From Mimachlamys varia (taxonomy: Eukaryota > Mollusca > Bivalvia > Pectinida > Pectinidae), in assembly GCA_947623455.1 (NCBI GenBank), contig OX392536.1, positions 8,179,282 to 8,243,281 of the forward strand: DNA of 64,000 bases. Direction: 5' to 3'. Below the pieces are notes generated by a model that made no database searches, was not told the origin of the DNA, and saw nothing but the letters and a program-made list of their open reading frames with translations. The position numbers and the translations under genes were made by a program. Below are positions 48,345-60,084 of this stretch, in pieces (positions within the stretch are counted from its first letter, which is position 1; each line of letters opens with the position of its first letter).

Positions 48345-51301
48345 GGTAGCGACAATACTTATTGACCCATTGGTACAGAGACTTAAAGTTTACGTATTTG
48401 ATCTGCTCCCCGTCTTTGACCTTGTAATGTAGTTTACGTGCGTTGGTTCTACCCCCAAAAAACTATCCCTTGGGTTGAGACGTTCCACGATGTCCAGTGA
48501 GTCCACAAAATGTTAACACTTGTCGTCCCTTACCCGGAGGTGTTGAAATTCTTGTTCCCGATACATACATAATTCATGCCCATTTTCTCTATTAAACTTT
48601 TCTTTTTCATGGTGAGTGCAAACAGTTCATCCATGGACTGGTTCGTTCTTGGATGTTTGGTTGTATCTTGTTCTTGTTTGGATACCTGTGATACACACAG
48701 CCGTCAAATTCGTATGCCGTGTTAGTTTCAGCGCAGTTCCAATCAAGTTTATAACAAGATCCCGATAATTTCTTCTCGTCACCGTTTAAAGATTGTTAGA
48801 TGTTTGCACCGATGTTGTGTTTCATCCATTCCAGCCGTTGGATGGACACTTTGCTGTACAATTATTTCTGTCATCATTAAGGGACAAGGGCAATGGGGCT
48901 CTTCACAAACTCCTTACAAATAATCTGTTCTTTCGGATCGTCCTTCCATTCACCCGCTACGCAAACCGACAGTTTACCTGCTAGTACCTTTCCCTCCATC
49001 CAGTCCGGATTGACTTAACCTCTTTTGATTTTACGCGCCACGTTTCCTCCATGAAGTTTGTTTTGTAGACTCCCATACTGCAATGGATCGATGGCGCCGA
49101 TTTAATTCTCTTCCCCTCTTTCCGTCGTCGTTTGTCACTTCTTCTCAATGACCCGTGGCATTCATCAGTAGATCTTTGAATTTGAGACATGCTCGTCTAA
49201 GTATGTCGACATTATTGCGGCAGTAGGACAACATCTCTTCCCGAAAGTCAAATAGTTCTCCCTCTGTGGTGTTGTACCATTCCATGAACTATTTTTTATC
49301 CTTGTTTTTTATACGGTAACAACCATAAATTATGGTGAAGGATAAGGACCTCTGTAAATTTGGTTCCCTGAAAGTTGACAAAATGTGGAAACAAACATTT
49401 CTTTAGCTCCTTTAGACCTAAAGATTTCGGTAAGGCCGCCAATTTTATCGGTAAAAAATTCAAACCGTCTACCACGTTAATGTCAAGTCCTTTCCCTTTC
49501 CCTACGTGTATTCACATGGCCTTGGAACCATTGTATATGATAGTCTGGTCGAATACATTGATCGATCAAATACTCAGGAACTAGCCGTCACATCCTTTCA
49601 TGTTGTTGGCAATGGCGGTGAAATATTGGTGTTGGGTAGAAAACAACCATTTCCCAAATCGTGAGCTGGTGTCGTTTCCCTGCAATACGACCTCCCTTAA
49701 ACCACAAGTATCCTTGCAGAGCGATTTAGAGCCTTCACATTTCTTACATCGAGTTCCACAACAGTAACACTTCTTGGTGACGGGCTTATCCATACACTTC
49801 TAGCAGGTTTTTGGGATTCCCCACACTATGATAGGCGACAGTGTTGACAAAGGGTACAACCCTTACACCTTCCATCTTAACCCTCGTGGTATTGCAGCAC
49901 CGTATCTTGTGTACATTCAAAGTCGAAAAAGACGAACGTAGGTATATGCACGCCGTTGGCCGGGTTTGCACGGAGGTACCAGATATTGTCCTCTAAAACG
50001 TGTTGTTTACAGGATGAACAGAGGTACTTTTCGCATTTGTGTTGTTCCGGTTCACGCAAAGCACGGTCCAGTACTTTATAAGTCCTACATTTCCACAATG
50101 TTCGCATTCGGACTTCTCATGCGATGTTCCCTTCTAAGGCCCCGTAACTTATTTCGGCTTATCCAAATGACGCTGAAAACATTCCAAAGATCGACAGGTT
50201 ATGTGATATTTGATACCTGATATATGAATGCGCGTCTCCGTACAGTTACTTGCTTTACACACGATGCATGTTGTTGTGCAGAAATGACGTTCCCCACAGA
50301 GCGAGAGAAAAATCCACTAATGAATGAAAATGCTGTATTTCTCCGTCTGCCTAAGTACAGATACAAGTTTCTCCTATTGGCGTTGTCCGTAATTTTAATG
50401 AAGTGTGCACTGTCCACTAAAATATTGACGCTTAACACTTCTTCAACTGCTGAAATGTCGTTCAAACTGGCCGGTGGATCGATCGGAACGTCAGCCATAT
50501 CGATCAACGACCTTTTGATAATACCAATATGAAACTTCGAAGTATCTGTCGTATCATCGGAGCTTGTCGTTCGTCTTTGGTCAAGTCATTCAACGTTTCG
50601 TTTGAGATCTTATTAATACGTACCCAAAAGATTGTTATGGATCGAGCCATACACATGTTGTCTGCGTTTACGATTTGAACAAGAGACGTCTTCTTTTTGA
50701 TAGAATCGCTTCCACCGCAATGCAATTCGTCTTCTACCGCCTCCCTTCGGATAATTGAGGATACCAACGTTGATATTACATCCTTCCGTCACGGTGAGTT
50801 CCTCGAGTGGCTCTGCAACACCTTTTCGATATCTTCTCTAATTAGATTAGCATCGAGCTCTTCCAACGGATGCAATGGACCCACGATGGAATTATCAAGA
50901 CCAGGAACGTATATGAGGACTCGTGAGACATCGTTTTGTGCTGCTCCCTTAATTATTAGCTTCCTCCAATACATTTTGAAACATGTCCATGGAGATCTCC
51001 GTGTATGTCTTTTTAACTTTTTGTCATTCCAGAAATCCTTGTCTAAATTTGATGTCGATAGCCGCTTTAGTTTTTCAGCTATTTTTTCTAAATGATATGG
51101 TCTGGACGGCCCCGGTTGCTGCCCGCCATACTGGTTTAGACATGGAGGTTTTGGCGAGCCTGATGCAGTCAGCAAGTCCAAATCAATCCATTTCAATTCC
51201 AGGATTTTCTCTTTGACGAAGTGGTCATCGAGGATACCAGTAAAATCGGCAAACTTCTGCAGTTCTTCGCTATTGTCGACGGAATCCACGATGACGTTCA
51301 A
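48345..51301 (-). pseudogene. Protein-primed family B DNA polymerase relic, right arm
   Basis: This is the more complete copy, read on the - strand. The N-terminal piece at 51301-50789 (NSEELQKFADFTGILDD, YGGQQPGPSRPYHLEK, VSRVLIYVPGLDNSIVG) continues with VNADNMCMARSITIFW (50.66 kb) and LNDISAVEEVLSVNIL (50.46 kb). The exonuclease part follows: HIPTFVFFDFECTQD at about 49940 keeps the Asp and Glu of ExoI, and FTAIANNMKGCDG at 49.6 kb resembles ExoII with Cys where an aromatic residue is usual. After VYKTNFMEETWRVK (49.06 kb) and NQSMDELF (48.63 kb) comes motif A (KYVNFKSLYQWVNKYCRYPV, 48400-48345) with Asn for the catalytic Asp. The minisatellite begins there; motifs B and C are missing. Many frameshifts and stops. 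Confidence 0.72.
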
Positions 51302-52089
51302 CTATGGCAACCTGTCGATTCTGCAAAAGAAAAACAAACATGAAAAACGTTCAAAGAACGATAACTCTAAAATCTTGTATCAGCTCATGGAAACAAAACC
51401 CGTCGTGGGCCTCTTTCATGTTTTGACTGATATGTAAATTTGGAAGGGGTCGCAGAGTGTGTTATAGTAAAACCGTTGGTGATGTGTGTAACATGTAATA
51501 GGATACCTCCAATTATTTCCCCGTGAAGGCGCGTGACACCGCACCGTGAAATGACACTGGAGATAATTAACAACACATGGAGTTCTTATTATAAACCTAT
51601 TTCAAAGTTAACTATACGGATCAAGAATTTCTTTTCAGAATAGTATTAAAATATATATGATATACTAAAATATGAAAAATAAATCAAAAGCATGTTGTTT
51701 GATTTACACAGTGTTAGAATATTGGGTTTTTTAAGTGCTTTGCTCGTATTCTCAATAGATATACTCGTGTATTAAGTAACATGATTATTAGGCGATAAAT
51801 CAATTAAAGAATGAAGTATCAAGTCGTTAAAGATCATGTACAGCAATTCCCAACCACTTTTAAAAAGGCATGAATTACAATTTCTATTTAAATAACGCCA
51901 TCCGGTCACATCACTTTATTCAGGTCAGGCAGACTAATATGTAGGTTTGGAGCGAAGTCGCTGTGTGTGTAACAGGTAATATGATACTTCCCAATTATTT
52001 GTCGACCGGGGCCCCGAGGCCATTAAACGCCATTACTACACACAAGAAACGATACAGTAGACGGAGTGTTAAGAGTTTGAATAAAAACA

Positions 52090-52840
52090 AACAAGTTGCT
52101 CTCCTTTTAAAAAGGAAAGCAATCCTGAGCGTGCGAAAAGCTTTAAGATTCAAAGTACATTGCACATATACCTTAATATTTTTAATAAGTATAGCAACAG
52201 AAACATATATGTACTGTAAATTGTGTAATCTTAAAATAGTACTATGTGTATCATCAACTTATACCACCAGGCAAAGTGAAATGTAAAACTGCTGGTACAG
52301 AAATGTTTTTATTCAGTAACGATTTCATTTTGATTTTTTCAAAATGGAATGCAAATATTACAGTGGACTGAATAGAAGATTTGATTTTAAATCAATATGG
52401 AAAATAATGGCACAAATGACCACCGATTGTTAATTTGCAAATCAATAATGTTGTAATTAGCAACTTCCGAAAGTTTTCATTGCCATAACATATGTCATTT
52501 GCTTATCCCCACCTACGCTGCAGCAAAAGGGTCAGCAGAGATATGCCTATTAAAACAGAAACTTGGCCTAGGTGGTTTCGAGTTACTGATAACGCGGCAT
52601 CGCTGCAAAAAATCAGCCAGGTACATTAGAAATATTTTGTGCTTTTGGTACACAAAACATGTGTTTGCTGTAAAGATTACCCTTGGTATTCAGGCTCACG
52701 CTGCGACAATAACAATTATGTTACCGGAAATATACTCGGCTGGTGCACGCGCTTCGTTTGCTGTCAATCAAAACCTCCACAGCACAGCACGAATTGTCGC
52801 TGATACCTTTCGACTCCCTGGGCGCTGTAGCGCCCAGTGA
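52090..52840. mobile_element. 0.7-kb segment present only in the right arm
   Basis: In the left arm the matching sequence TTTTTTATTTGTTTGGATTC is continuous; here about 0.75 kb intervenes between AAAACAAACAAG and AAAAAACATCTGCG. No terminal repeats or coding sequence are clear. A short hairpin GGGCGCTGTAGCGCCC is at its right end (52820-52836). Confidence 0.5.
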
Positions 52841-52992
52841 GTAAAAAACATCTGCGTACCTTATGCAGTCTTTATCCACGCCTCGACTTCCAATATGAAA
52901 AGAATGGTTATCGTTGTTAGTGCTCTCTGGATCTTTCAGACGATGAAAACTGTTCCCGAAAACACTGATGCTGTGCTGCACGAGTTCTGTGT

Positions 52993-53000
52993 CTTTTATA
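52993..53000 (-). promoter_or_regulatory. Candidate TATA box (right arm)
   Basis: On the - strand TATAAAAG in GCATATGCGTATAAAAGACA. The downstream leader (GTGCAGCACAGCATCAG) is shared with the left arm. It points toward the polymerase relic. Confidence 0.5.
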
Positions 53001-53029
53001 CGCATATGCGTTTTATCACAAATATCAGT

Positions 53030-54060
53030 CACTCTTCACATGTATATACAATGTGGTCTTGAAACCTCGCTGGTGGGTTTATATGCATTCCTGAGCGCGA
53101 CACATTTCCAGTACATCAGGCGAGCTCAGTGGTGTGTATTGTGGTTTGGTAGGTGGTTCCTCTGGTGGTACCATGTGTGGTTCCAAAGGTACTTCCTGTT
53201 CGGAATTTCCGTCTGGCACAAAACGTTGCTAGACAATGTCTAAATATATATGTCCTGGATGACAGGGTTACTATTTGACAACCTCAGACGACGACGGTCG
53301 CGGCGATATTTCCTTCCATCGTCTGTGATGACGACATATGACCTTGTGTTGACTTCCATTCTCCACTCCGTTTGTCTCTCCTGCGGTGCAATTCGTCTAT
53401 CAAGTTCAGTTTCGAGCCTTCGTGGTGCATGTACCACAGGTGGTGATGTTAGATCCACTACCAAGTGTTATTTCCCTTGTAATAATCTCATTATATGTCA
53501 GAGAAGATGTTTGAATATCCTTCAGAGACAGAATGTTTTCACGTTGAACCTTGATCAGTTCCATTTCCTGCATCAAGTTCTTTCCTAGCAGTGTGGTGAC
53601 ACAGTTTCTTCAGCACAACAAAATTAGTTTTGTAGCTTGAGGCATTCTTGGGATTTACAAACTCAATTTCACACTTTCTGAGTGGGGTTACCGTAGTTCT
53701 GTTGAACATTTTGAGAATGCTCGAAATCGGTTTTAGCTCAACCCTATCTAGAAGTAGTTCCTTCGAGATGATCCACTGTCGAGTTGGAATAGTGTTTGTT
53801 TTCCTCCTATGTCAAGTGTAGCGAGTAGTTCTTGAGATGACTGGATGGTGTATATTTTCCAATGTAAGTATATACAGTTCGAAATAGTTTTCCTCGTTCC
53901 TACAGTCGTCTGAAACATAATTTACCTTCGGTTTTAACTTTACCGCTTGATTCGTTGATTTGCTGCTGTTTCTATTGTTTCTTTGTTCATCACATTTTAT
54001 TCAAGTTATTTGGATAGTTATACTACGACAGTTCTGTCCAATGTTATCCACCACAAGACT
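53030..54060 (-). pseudogene. Gypsy-type Gag-Pol fragment with internal deletion (right arm)
   Basis: Counterpart of 24256-25347. The frame VVDLTSPPVVHAPRR leads directly to ETELDRRIAPQERQTEWRME and VITDDGRKYRRDRRRLR (53464-53270), the same RT-to-integrase-tail junction as in the left arm. The protease part lies at about 53800-53600. The end (SGRHI-like region) is broken by short insertions near 53040-53250. Confidence 0.78.
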
Positions 54061-54069
54061 TAAATGATT

Positions 54070-54182
54070 GCTGTCGCTAATTTTGTAACGGGAGAAAGAG
54101 AAAATATAGCGACCAGACCGAAGTTCAAACTCAGGACCTTCCCATCTCTAGACGAACACTCTACCACTGAACTACCCGGTAA
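54070..54182 (-). mobile_element. tRNA-derived SINE at the outer end of the right arm
   Basis: On the - strand: GGGTAGTTCAGTGGTAGAGT (A box), GGTCCTGAGTTTGAACTTCG (B box), then GGTCTGGTCGCTATATTTTC and TCTCCCGTTACAAAATTAGC. The last two pieces are also present at 24040-24075 in the left arm, so the SINE tail was part of the sequence when the arms arose, and its head is lost or unrecognisable at the left. Confidence 0.65.
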
Positions 54183-54365
54183 CTGACGATAGATCAAGTT
54201 CAGTTCCACTAATCTATAATGTATTTGTTATTTTTTCATTCAAGTATGCATAGCGCGTGAGTTTTTGTATCCGTCATGTATTGTCAATGCAAGTGATGGT
54301 AGATTATAATTGAAAATCGATCGGTTTGTCCTTTCCGATTTCGATTATTTAGATCAAACTTTTAA

Positions 54366-54840
54366 ATAAATGTTTTGATAGTATGTATTTTTTTAACGTA
54401 TGATTGATGAAACTGTGTAAAAAATGCTTGAAATCCTTATATTTTAAAAGAACGAATCTACTTTATATACAGCAGCATTGTCTATGTTATAGTAGTGTTC
54501 TCTCCTTATTTGGGTATTAAGTCTCTTAAACATTCAGAACCGGTTATGCAATCGTCATAGATCGGTTTGCTACTTCCGATTTCAAACAAACTATCGATTA
54601 TTGATCACTAGTCTATGTTCTATGTATGTTCATGTAAAAAGGTAATATTATACGGTTACAAAAAATAGCCATAAGAGGTAGTAACAAAACATAAGATTTA
54701 CCTCCCTTGCATTATGTTGAATTAATTGAGGAAATACGCTCACGTACGGTGAAAACAGGAAGTTAATACTTAAACTTCACACACATACATCGCTTTATAT
54801 AAGGCTAGTCCATGTAGCTGATATATAAACAAATGTACCC
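54366..54840 (+). repeat. Direct duplication, copy 1
   Basis: Matches 56238-56700 in the same order: AACGTATGATTGATGAAACT, GTGTAAAAAATGCTTGAAAT, GTGTTCTCTCCTTATTTGGG, CAGAACCGGTTATGCAATCG and ATTTACCTCCCTTG. The copies are about 1.87 kb apart. Confidence 0.8.
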
Positions 54841-55041
54841 AGACAAAAATGTGTATCGCTGTAAGAATGCGTTCACATGCAGCTAAGATGTAAACAAATG
54901 GACACATATATCAGTATATAAAATGTGTGTACATGTAGCTGACATATAAACAAATGCACACATATATCAGTATATAAAATGTTTGTACATGCAGCTGACA
55001 TATAAACAAATGCACACATATACACCAGTATATAAAAGGTG
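54818..55041. repeat. 56-bp tandem repeat, about four copies
   Basis: The unit begins ACATGTAGCTGACATATAAA and ends CAGTATATAAAATGTGTGT. A partial relative (GTAGCTGACATGTAAACAAA) is at 56680-56740 next to the second copy of the direct duplication. Each unit contains TATATAAAA. Confidence 0.85.
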
Positions 55042-56237
55042 TGTACACCTGTTTCTGGAAAGACAAACAAAATAAGGGTATGAAGATCGGTGTATCAGTG
55101 TTATTTTCATTAGGTAGCATTTGAAATATTATAGCAGTTTACATGGTTTCCAATAAGTAATTAATGAATATCGACAGTTTCGTCTCTATTTTTATTTCGT
55201 CAAAAGCCTTAACACACGTTTATTTTGTTATTATTCATCATCAGGAAACCTTAATAATTAAGAACTGAAAATCTAGAAAACTATTATATCTCTATGTATT
55301 GGGGAGTTCATCACTTATTATGGTATCATATTAAGGTGAATGTGTAACGTGCATGGTGTCCTAACAACCCTTGGTCCGTCCTAAGGATATACTTTGGATG
55401 CGCTGTACGTATTACACATTATAATAACGGCGCACTAGCTTGGTCAACGCCGATGAGATAATAAACTATTCTATAATGTAACAACAATATAAGTAGCAAT
55501 ACCTAGTTTAAATGTAAACTATGATTGGTAATTGACAAGGAAAATATAGAATAATAACACACATACAAATTTCAATAACGCAAACTAACTTGATCTATAT
55601 TTTAATTAAGGCACATGAAGAGAAAATCAACCTGAATCAAAGCATCGTTACAAATAATAGTTGATATGTACCTTCAATGATTTAGAAGAGCCTTATCTTC
55701 GCTGCCTATGCCACATATTGTGATAAAACGAAAGGGTATGTATGCCCTGGCCTGTAATGGTAATTTAAGAAATTTATATTTTTTCTTTAACCATCGATAA
55801 GGATTAACCTTTGGTTTTGTTTAGTATATAAGATTATAAATCCAATGGGTCACGAGGTAAATTGCGTAAACGTATGTCTGTGAGTACAGAGCAGGGATTT
55901 GGATGTCAAATCGACTGCTGCACGTAAGAAATATAGATGAGGAAAATAGAGGGGTTACTATGAGGAAATGAAACCTTCAATGTATTATCGTTAACCGTTC
56001 CATTTTCATTTAAGAAACTCACATCGTTCATATATATGTAAAGAATAAAATTCATGAAATCATTTGGTTTGACAAGAAAACAAAAAAGAGTTTTTACTGA
56101 AAAGGTTCAAAATGTGTTTCAATGGGAACGCTTACTGTCCAATGGCAATATCATCGACCAAAGGCCGAAGAATTTTGGAAATTCAATAAAGGAACTTGCA
56201 GCGGAAACCTAAATACAGTTTAAAATAGTTTTGATAT
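55042..56237. other. Stretch between the direct duplicates, nothing recognised
   Basis: AT-rich, no open frame of note. If the flanking duplicates were LTRs this would be the internal part, but no retroelement coding, primer-binding site or polypurine tract is evident. Confidence 0.4.
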
Positions 56238-56700
56238 AAAACAATGTGTTGATAGCATGTATTTTTTAACGTATGATTGAGGAAACAGTGTAAAAAATGC
56301 TTGAAATCCTTATGTTTTAAAAGAATGCATCTACTTTATTTAGAGCAACATTGTCTATGGTAGGTTAGTGTTCTCTCCTTATTTGGGTATTTAGTATCTT
56401 TAAAATTCAGAACCGGTTATGCAATCGATTTGCTACTTCCCATTTCCAACAAATTATTGATTATTGATCACAAGTCTATGTTTTGTGTATGTTCATGTAA
56501 AAAGGTAATATGGTACAGTTACAAAAACAATCCATGGTAGACAGTAACAAAAATTGAGATTTACCTCCCTTGTATTGTGTTGATTTAATCAAGGAATCAA
56601 ACTCGCACGGTGAAAGCAGGAAGTATATACTTAAACTCCACACACACACAAATACATCGCTATATAGAAGGCTTGTACTTGTAGCTGACATGTAAACAAA
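56238..56700 (+). repeat. Direct duplication, copy 2
   Basis: Second copy of 54366-54840, with scattered substitutions and a small deletion after AATCGATTTGC. Confidence 0.8.
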
Positions 56701-58079
56701 TGCACACATACATCGCTATGTATGGGGCGTGTACATATAGCTTACATCATTTTATCCGTGTTATCAAACGATTTATCGGAACAGTTTACTGTTTAATCCT
56801 TTTATTTATATTTATTGAATTTATATTTGTATGATACATTTTTCTGAAAATCTCTTATAAATGGGACAGCCAACAGCAAGTTTCGGCCTGTCGTCTCTAA
56901 CTTAATGATTATGACGTCACAATCGCAGGCGTCATAATAACCACTCCGGATTTATGGTCTCATAATACGTACGGAACTGGCAACTTTAGTTTTACAGTGG
57001 TTTACAGTGTTGCAATAACAGTTCTAATGTTAACCAATTGCCTACACTGAAAGAAAAGCGGGACACAGTGGCAGCCGTTCAATTTTTATATGTTCTTAAA
57101 GACACTCAAGGACTTGTATACAGTTGTACCACAGCTTTGTACAGTTTTTATTTCTTGCATATTGTGTGTGATAGGTCTCGAAAATTTATTTTATAACTTT
57201 ATATTTACATTTTCTCTGCTACCAACTATATGCACATACCAGAAGAAATGTTTTTCATAAAAGTATGAAAGCAATGGTTAACGAGACGTAGCACGTGGTT
57301 TACTTATGACGTCATAAATCAATCTTGTTCAATGACAGTCTTGTCCTGCCACTTCGAAAAAACTGGAGAACGCCCCTGCATCAAAAACTCAAATGACTTA
57401 TTATTTTCATTGGCGTTAATTGTATTTAATTTCTTATTAAGAATTGAATGTATATTTTGTTGCTTGCATCGGCTGATGAAGTCAGGTGAAGTCAACTTCG
57501 CGCAAATGAAGTGAACTGCCAAGCAGTTCATGTACCATTCGCGGAACAGCCAATAACATTCATCACTAGGCAACAGAAAAAATGATGTCCAGAGACAAGA
57601 TTTCTATTTTTTATTTTTTTTGTATGTGCTTTCATCATACGTCTTTAACTTTGCAATACGAATTGATTGAAATACCTTTCCAGTATAAAATGAATTACGA
57701 TTTTTTAGAGCGGTTTGCATCGCGCAGCAGAAAAAAATAACGCTGTCGTGATTTGGTCACAGTTGAAGCTAGTCAAATATAGATGTCGAAGTCGTATTTC
57801 GGTTAGGCCTAAGCATACTGAAAACGTCTCATTAACAGTGGATGTAGGCACACAAAGTAGCTTGTTGACGAAAGTGTGATAAATTATATTGGTGACACGT
57901 TATCAACGGGATTAGTGATTTGACGATTTTAATATATGACATAAGAAACAAACATAAACGAACCTGCTTGCTTTTAATGTAGGCACATGGTACAGTTAAG
58001 CATTGACAAGGTCACAGGTGCCTGATACATCTAGTTTTGGACCAAAACTGAGGTTTTTAGAGCATTTTTACACTTCTGC

Positions 58080-60084
58080 CAGGGTATCGTTTCACTAAGC
58101 ATCGGAACTTACGAACGTTCGTAACTTTTGCGTAAGTCAGATTAACGAATTACTAAGCGTTTCACAAAAACTTCGTTACTTACGAACGTTCGTAAGTTAC
58201 CCAAAAACCTTGCGTAACTCTACGCCATCTTCACCCCGTCGTAAGTTACGATATAAAATGGCGTCGTATCGTCTACTCACGCTTCGATTGGGTTTTATTT
58301 TCTTTAATGTGGCTAACAATCTCAGTGAGGGAGAATCTTGTTGACAATGAAGTGGGGAAGTCCTGAACTAAGCATGTGGGGTACAGAAATAAAGCTCATC
58401 TCTGTCGGTAGGACATGACAGACTTTTTTTTTGGATGCTTTATGTAATAGTAAAACCGGAATCCGGGTTTATTTTTCAGGAAAAAGTCCTTATTTTTTTC
58501 ATTGATAATTGATTTAAATCTGTTTAAAGAAAAACACAACTATATGTGATATACAAGATAAGATAGCTCGTTTGCTCAAGATTGTCGACTAGAGCCATAT
58601 TGTATTTGTCGGGTTTGCAGAATAGAATGGAACAGTATTAATTTTGAAGTTGAATTGGATTTTTCTCATATTATCAATTAAATCCAGCACCTACATATGT
58701 ATCTATTGTTGCACACTTACCTCGGGGCTGGGCACATTTACGTTTACGGGACGAATATTTTGTTTTTGGAAAGTACCATCTTCCATTCCCGTTGGTAGGG
58801 AAAGACGGTCAAGATATAATTATTCCTGCGTAGTTCTGTACAGTTGTGTACATTTCAAGGTTGATGTACATGGTAATCATTGATAAGAATGGTCCACTGG
58901 CGTCCACAGTTTGTTACAGCTAGTTTTGGACCTAAACTAAGGTATTTAGAATGATTTTACCCTATTTATAGGATTGAGCTGAACCCCTCAAAATTGTAAA
59001 AATTACTCTATGTAGTCCATCAAACATGTCTGGGGGAGTAACCCTATAGTTTAGATCCAAAACTAGATGTAGCACGAATTCAGACCCCTACATATGGACT
59101 TGACCAAAGCAACAGTGCGCGATTGTAGATGTACATTTCCAGAAGGAACAAAGGTTAAGCCGCATGTGTTAAGTTTGCACAGTTTTCAGTATGAAATAAA
59201 GCCTACATTCGTTATACAAAATTGGCGATCTAGTTGACTATCCTACGTTAAAAAACCAGCACATACAGTTTACTAGTACTTGGTATTAACCTCATACATA
59301 TGAACGCACTCTACCAGTACTGTATAATAATCTTGTTCTGAAAATTTCAAATTGTCTGGCCATCAATCAGCTAGAAAAGCTTATTAACCACAGAATGTGT
59401 GTTCAGCATTCACATAAAAAAATAAGTTTACACATTTGGGGGTTAAGACAAATCGAAAATTGATCTTGACCCCCTAAATGTGTTAAATTACTCTAAACAT
59501 CCTATTTTAGGTCAAAACTAGCTGTGACAAAATCTCAGGTCCCTGTGATTACAATAAGGGTCTCGAGGATGTCGAACTCCAAGAAGTAACATCGCTGCAC
59601 TAAAAAACGACCAAGGAAACTGGCATACGATTTAATGAAATATTTTTTATGTATACAACTCCCCCCCCCCCCCCCCGGAGTCCCTTTCTAAGAATAATTT
59701 TGGTTTAATCAAGAGCCTACGTAACTCTTATAGGCCCTAGTAGTATTTTGCGTTCTATTTTATGGAAACGTGTGCCCAAAATTGTTTCATTTGCTTTTAT
59801 TGAAAAAATATCAGTCTCCACCGCAGAAACAAATGGGTCGCCTGTGTCTCTTGGTATCCATTGTAAACAGTGTTGTCTGCTTTTACTTACATGTTAGAGA
59901 GCACTAGGTAAGTTTACATTTTCAGCGGAAACGCACATAGATGGGAACGAGGATTGCTACTTCCGTTCGTAAGTTACGAAGACCTTTGTGAAACGGACTT
60001 ACGAAATTCGTAAGTTTTGCGTAAGTTTTTCGTTAATATTTACGAACGTTCGTAAGTTACGAAGCTTAGTGAAACGATACCCTG
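58080..60084. mobile_element. 2.0-kb transposon with terminal inverted repeats, nested
   Basis: Ends CAGGGTATCGTTTCACTAAG and, inverted, TTAGTGAAACGATACCCTG. The palindrome ACTTACGAACGTTCGTAAGT or close forms occurs just inside both ends (58108-58127, 58180-58199, 60040-60059). The middle has no transposase frame, so it is non-autonomous. It contains two further MITE pieces (58896-59095, 59430-59550). The inverted ends extend well over 100 bp with variation. No clear target duplication. Confidence 0.82.
58896..59095. mobile_element. 'Cacaggkrcctgag' MITE, copy 3 (inside the transposon)
   Basis: Left part AGTTTGTTACAGCTAGTTTT then GGACCTAAACTAAGG; right part AGTTTAGATCCAAAACTAG then GAATTCAGACCCCTA. 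Both ends are related to the MITE at 33725. A half copy (AACTAGCTGTGAC...CTCAGGTCCCTGTG) is at 59430-59550. A further copy, at 58013-60212, is the one split by the big transposon. Confidence 0.6.

Larger units (their letters stand above)
46985..54125 (-). repeat. Right arm of the giant inverted repeat
   Basis: Reverse-complement counterpart of 24040-30665, in the same order. It is longer in the polymerase part, has about 0.7 kb of its own (52090-52840), lacks the left arm's 1.9-kb segment, and carries a bigger minisatellite. A block AAACGTC...GTTTTTCAATGACCATTTAA occurs twice (47325-47385 and 47625-47690), so part of the inner arm was duplicated again. Confidence 0.85.

Noticed and set aside
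47244..48432. 335- and 224-codon frames in the right minisatellite
   Set aside because: Same reason: stop-free GC-rich repeat read in several frames.
54118..54182. Functional tRNA gene on the - strand
   Set aside because: A and B boxes are present but acceptor and anticodon stems do not pair properly, and it continues into a SINE body.
24040..54182. An intact Polinton or adintovirus genome with long terminal inverted repeats
   Set aside because: The core has no capsid, ATPase, protease or complete integrase genes, only host-type repeats, and the polymerase lies in the arms themselves.
54366..56700. Confident LTR retrotransposon call
   Set aside because: No TG...CA ends, primer-binding site, polypurine tract or coding sequence could be identified between the duplicates.
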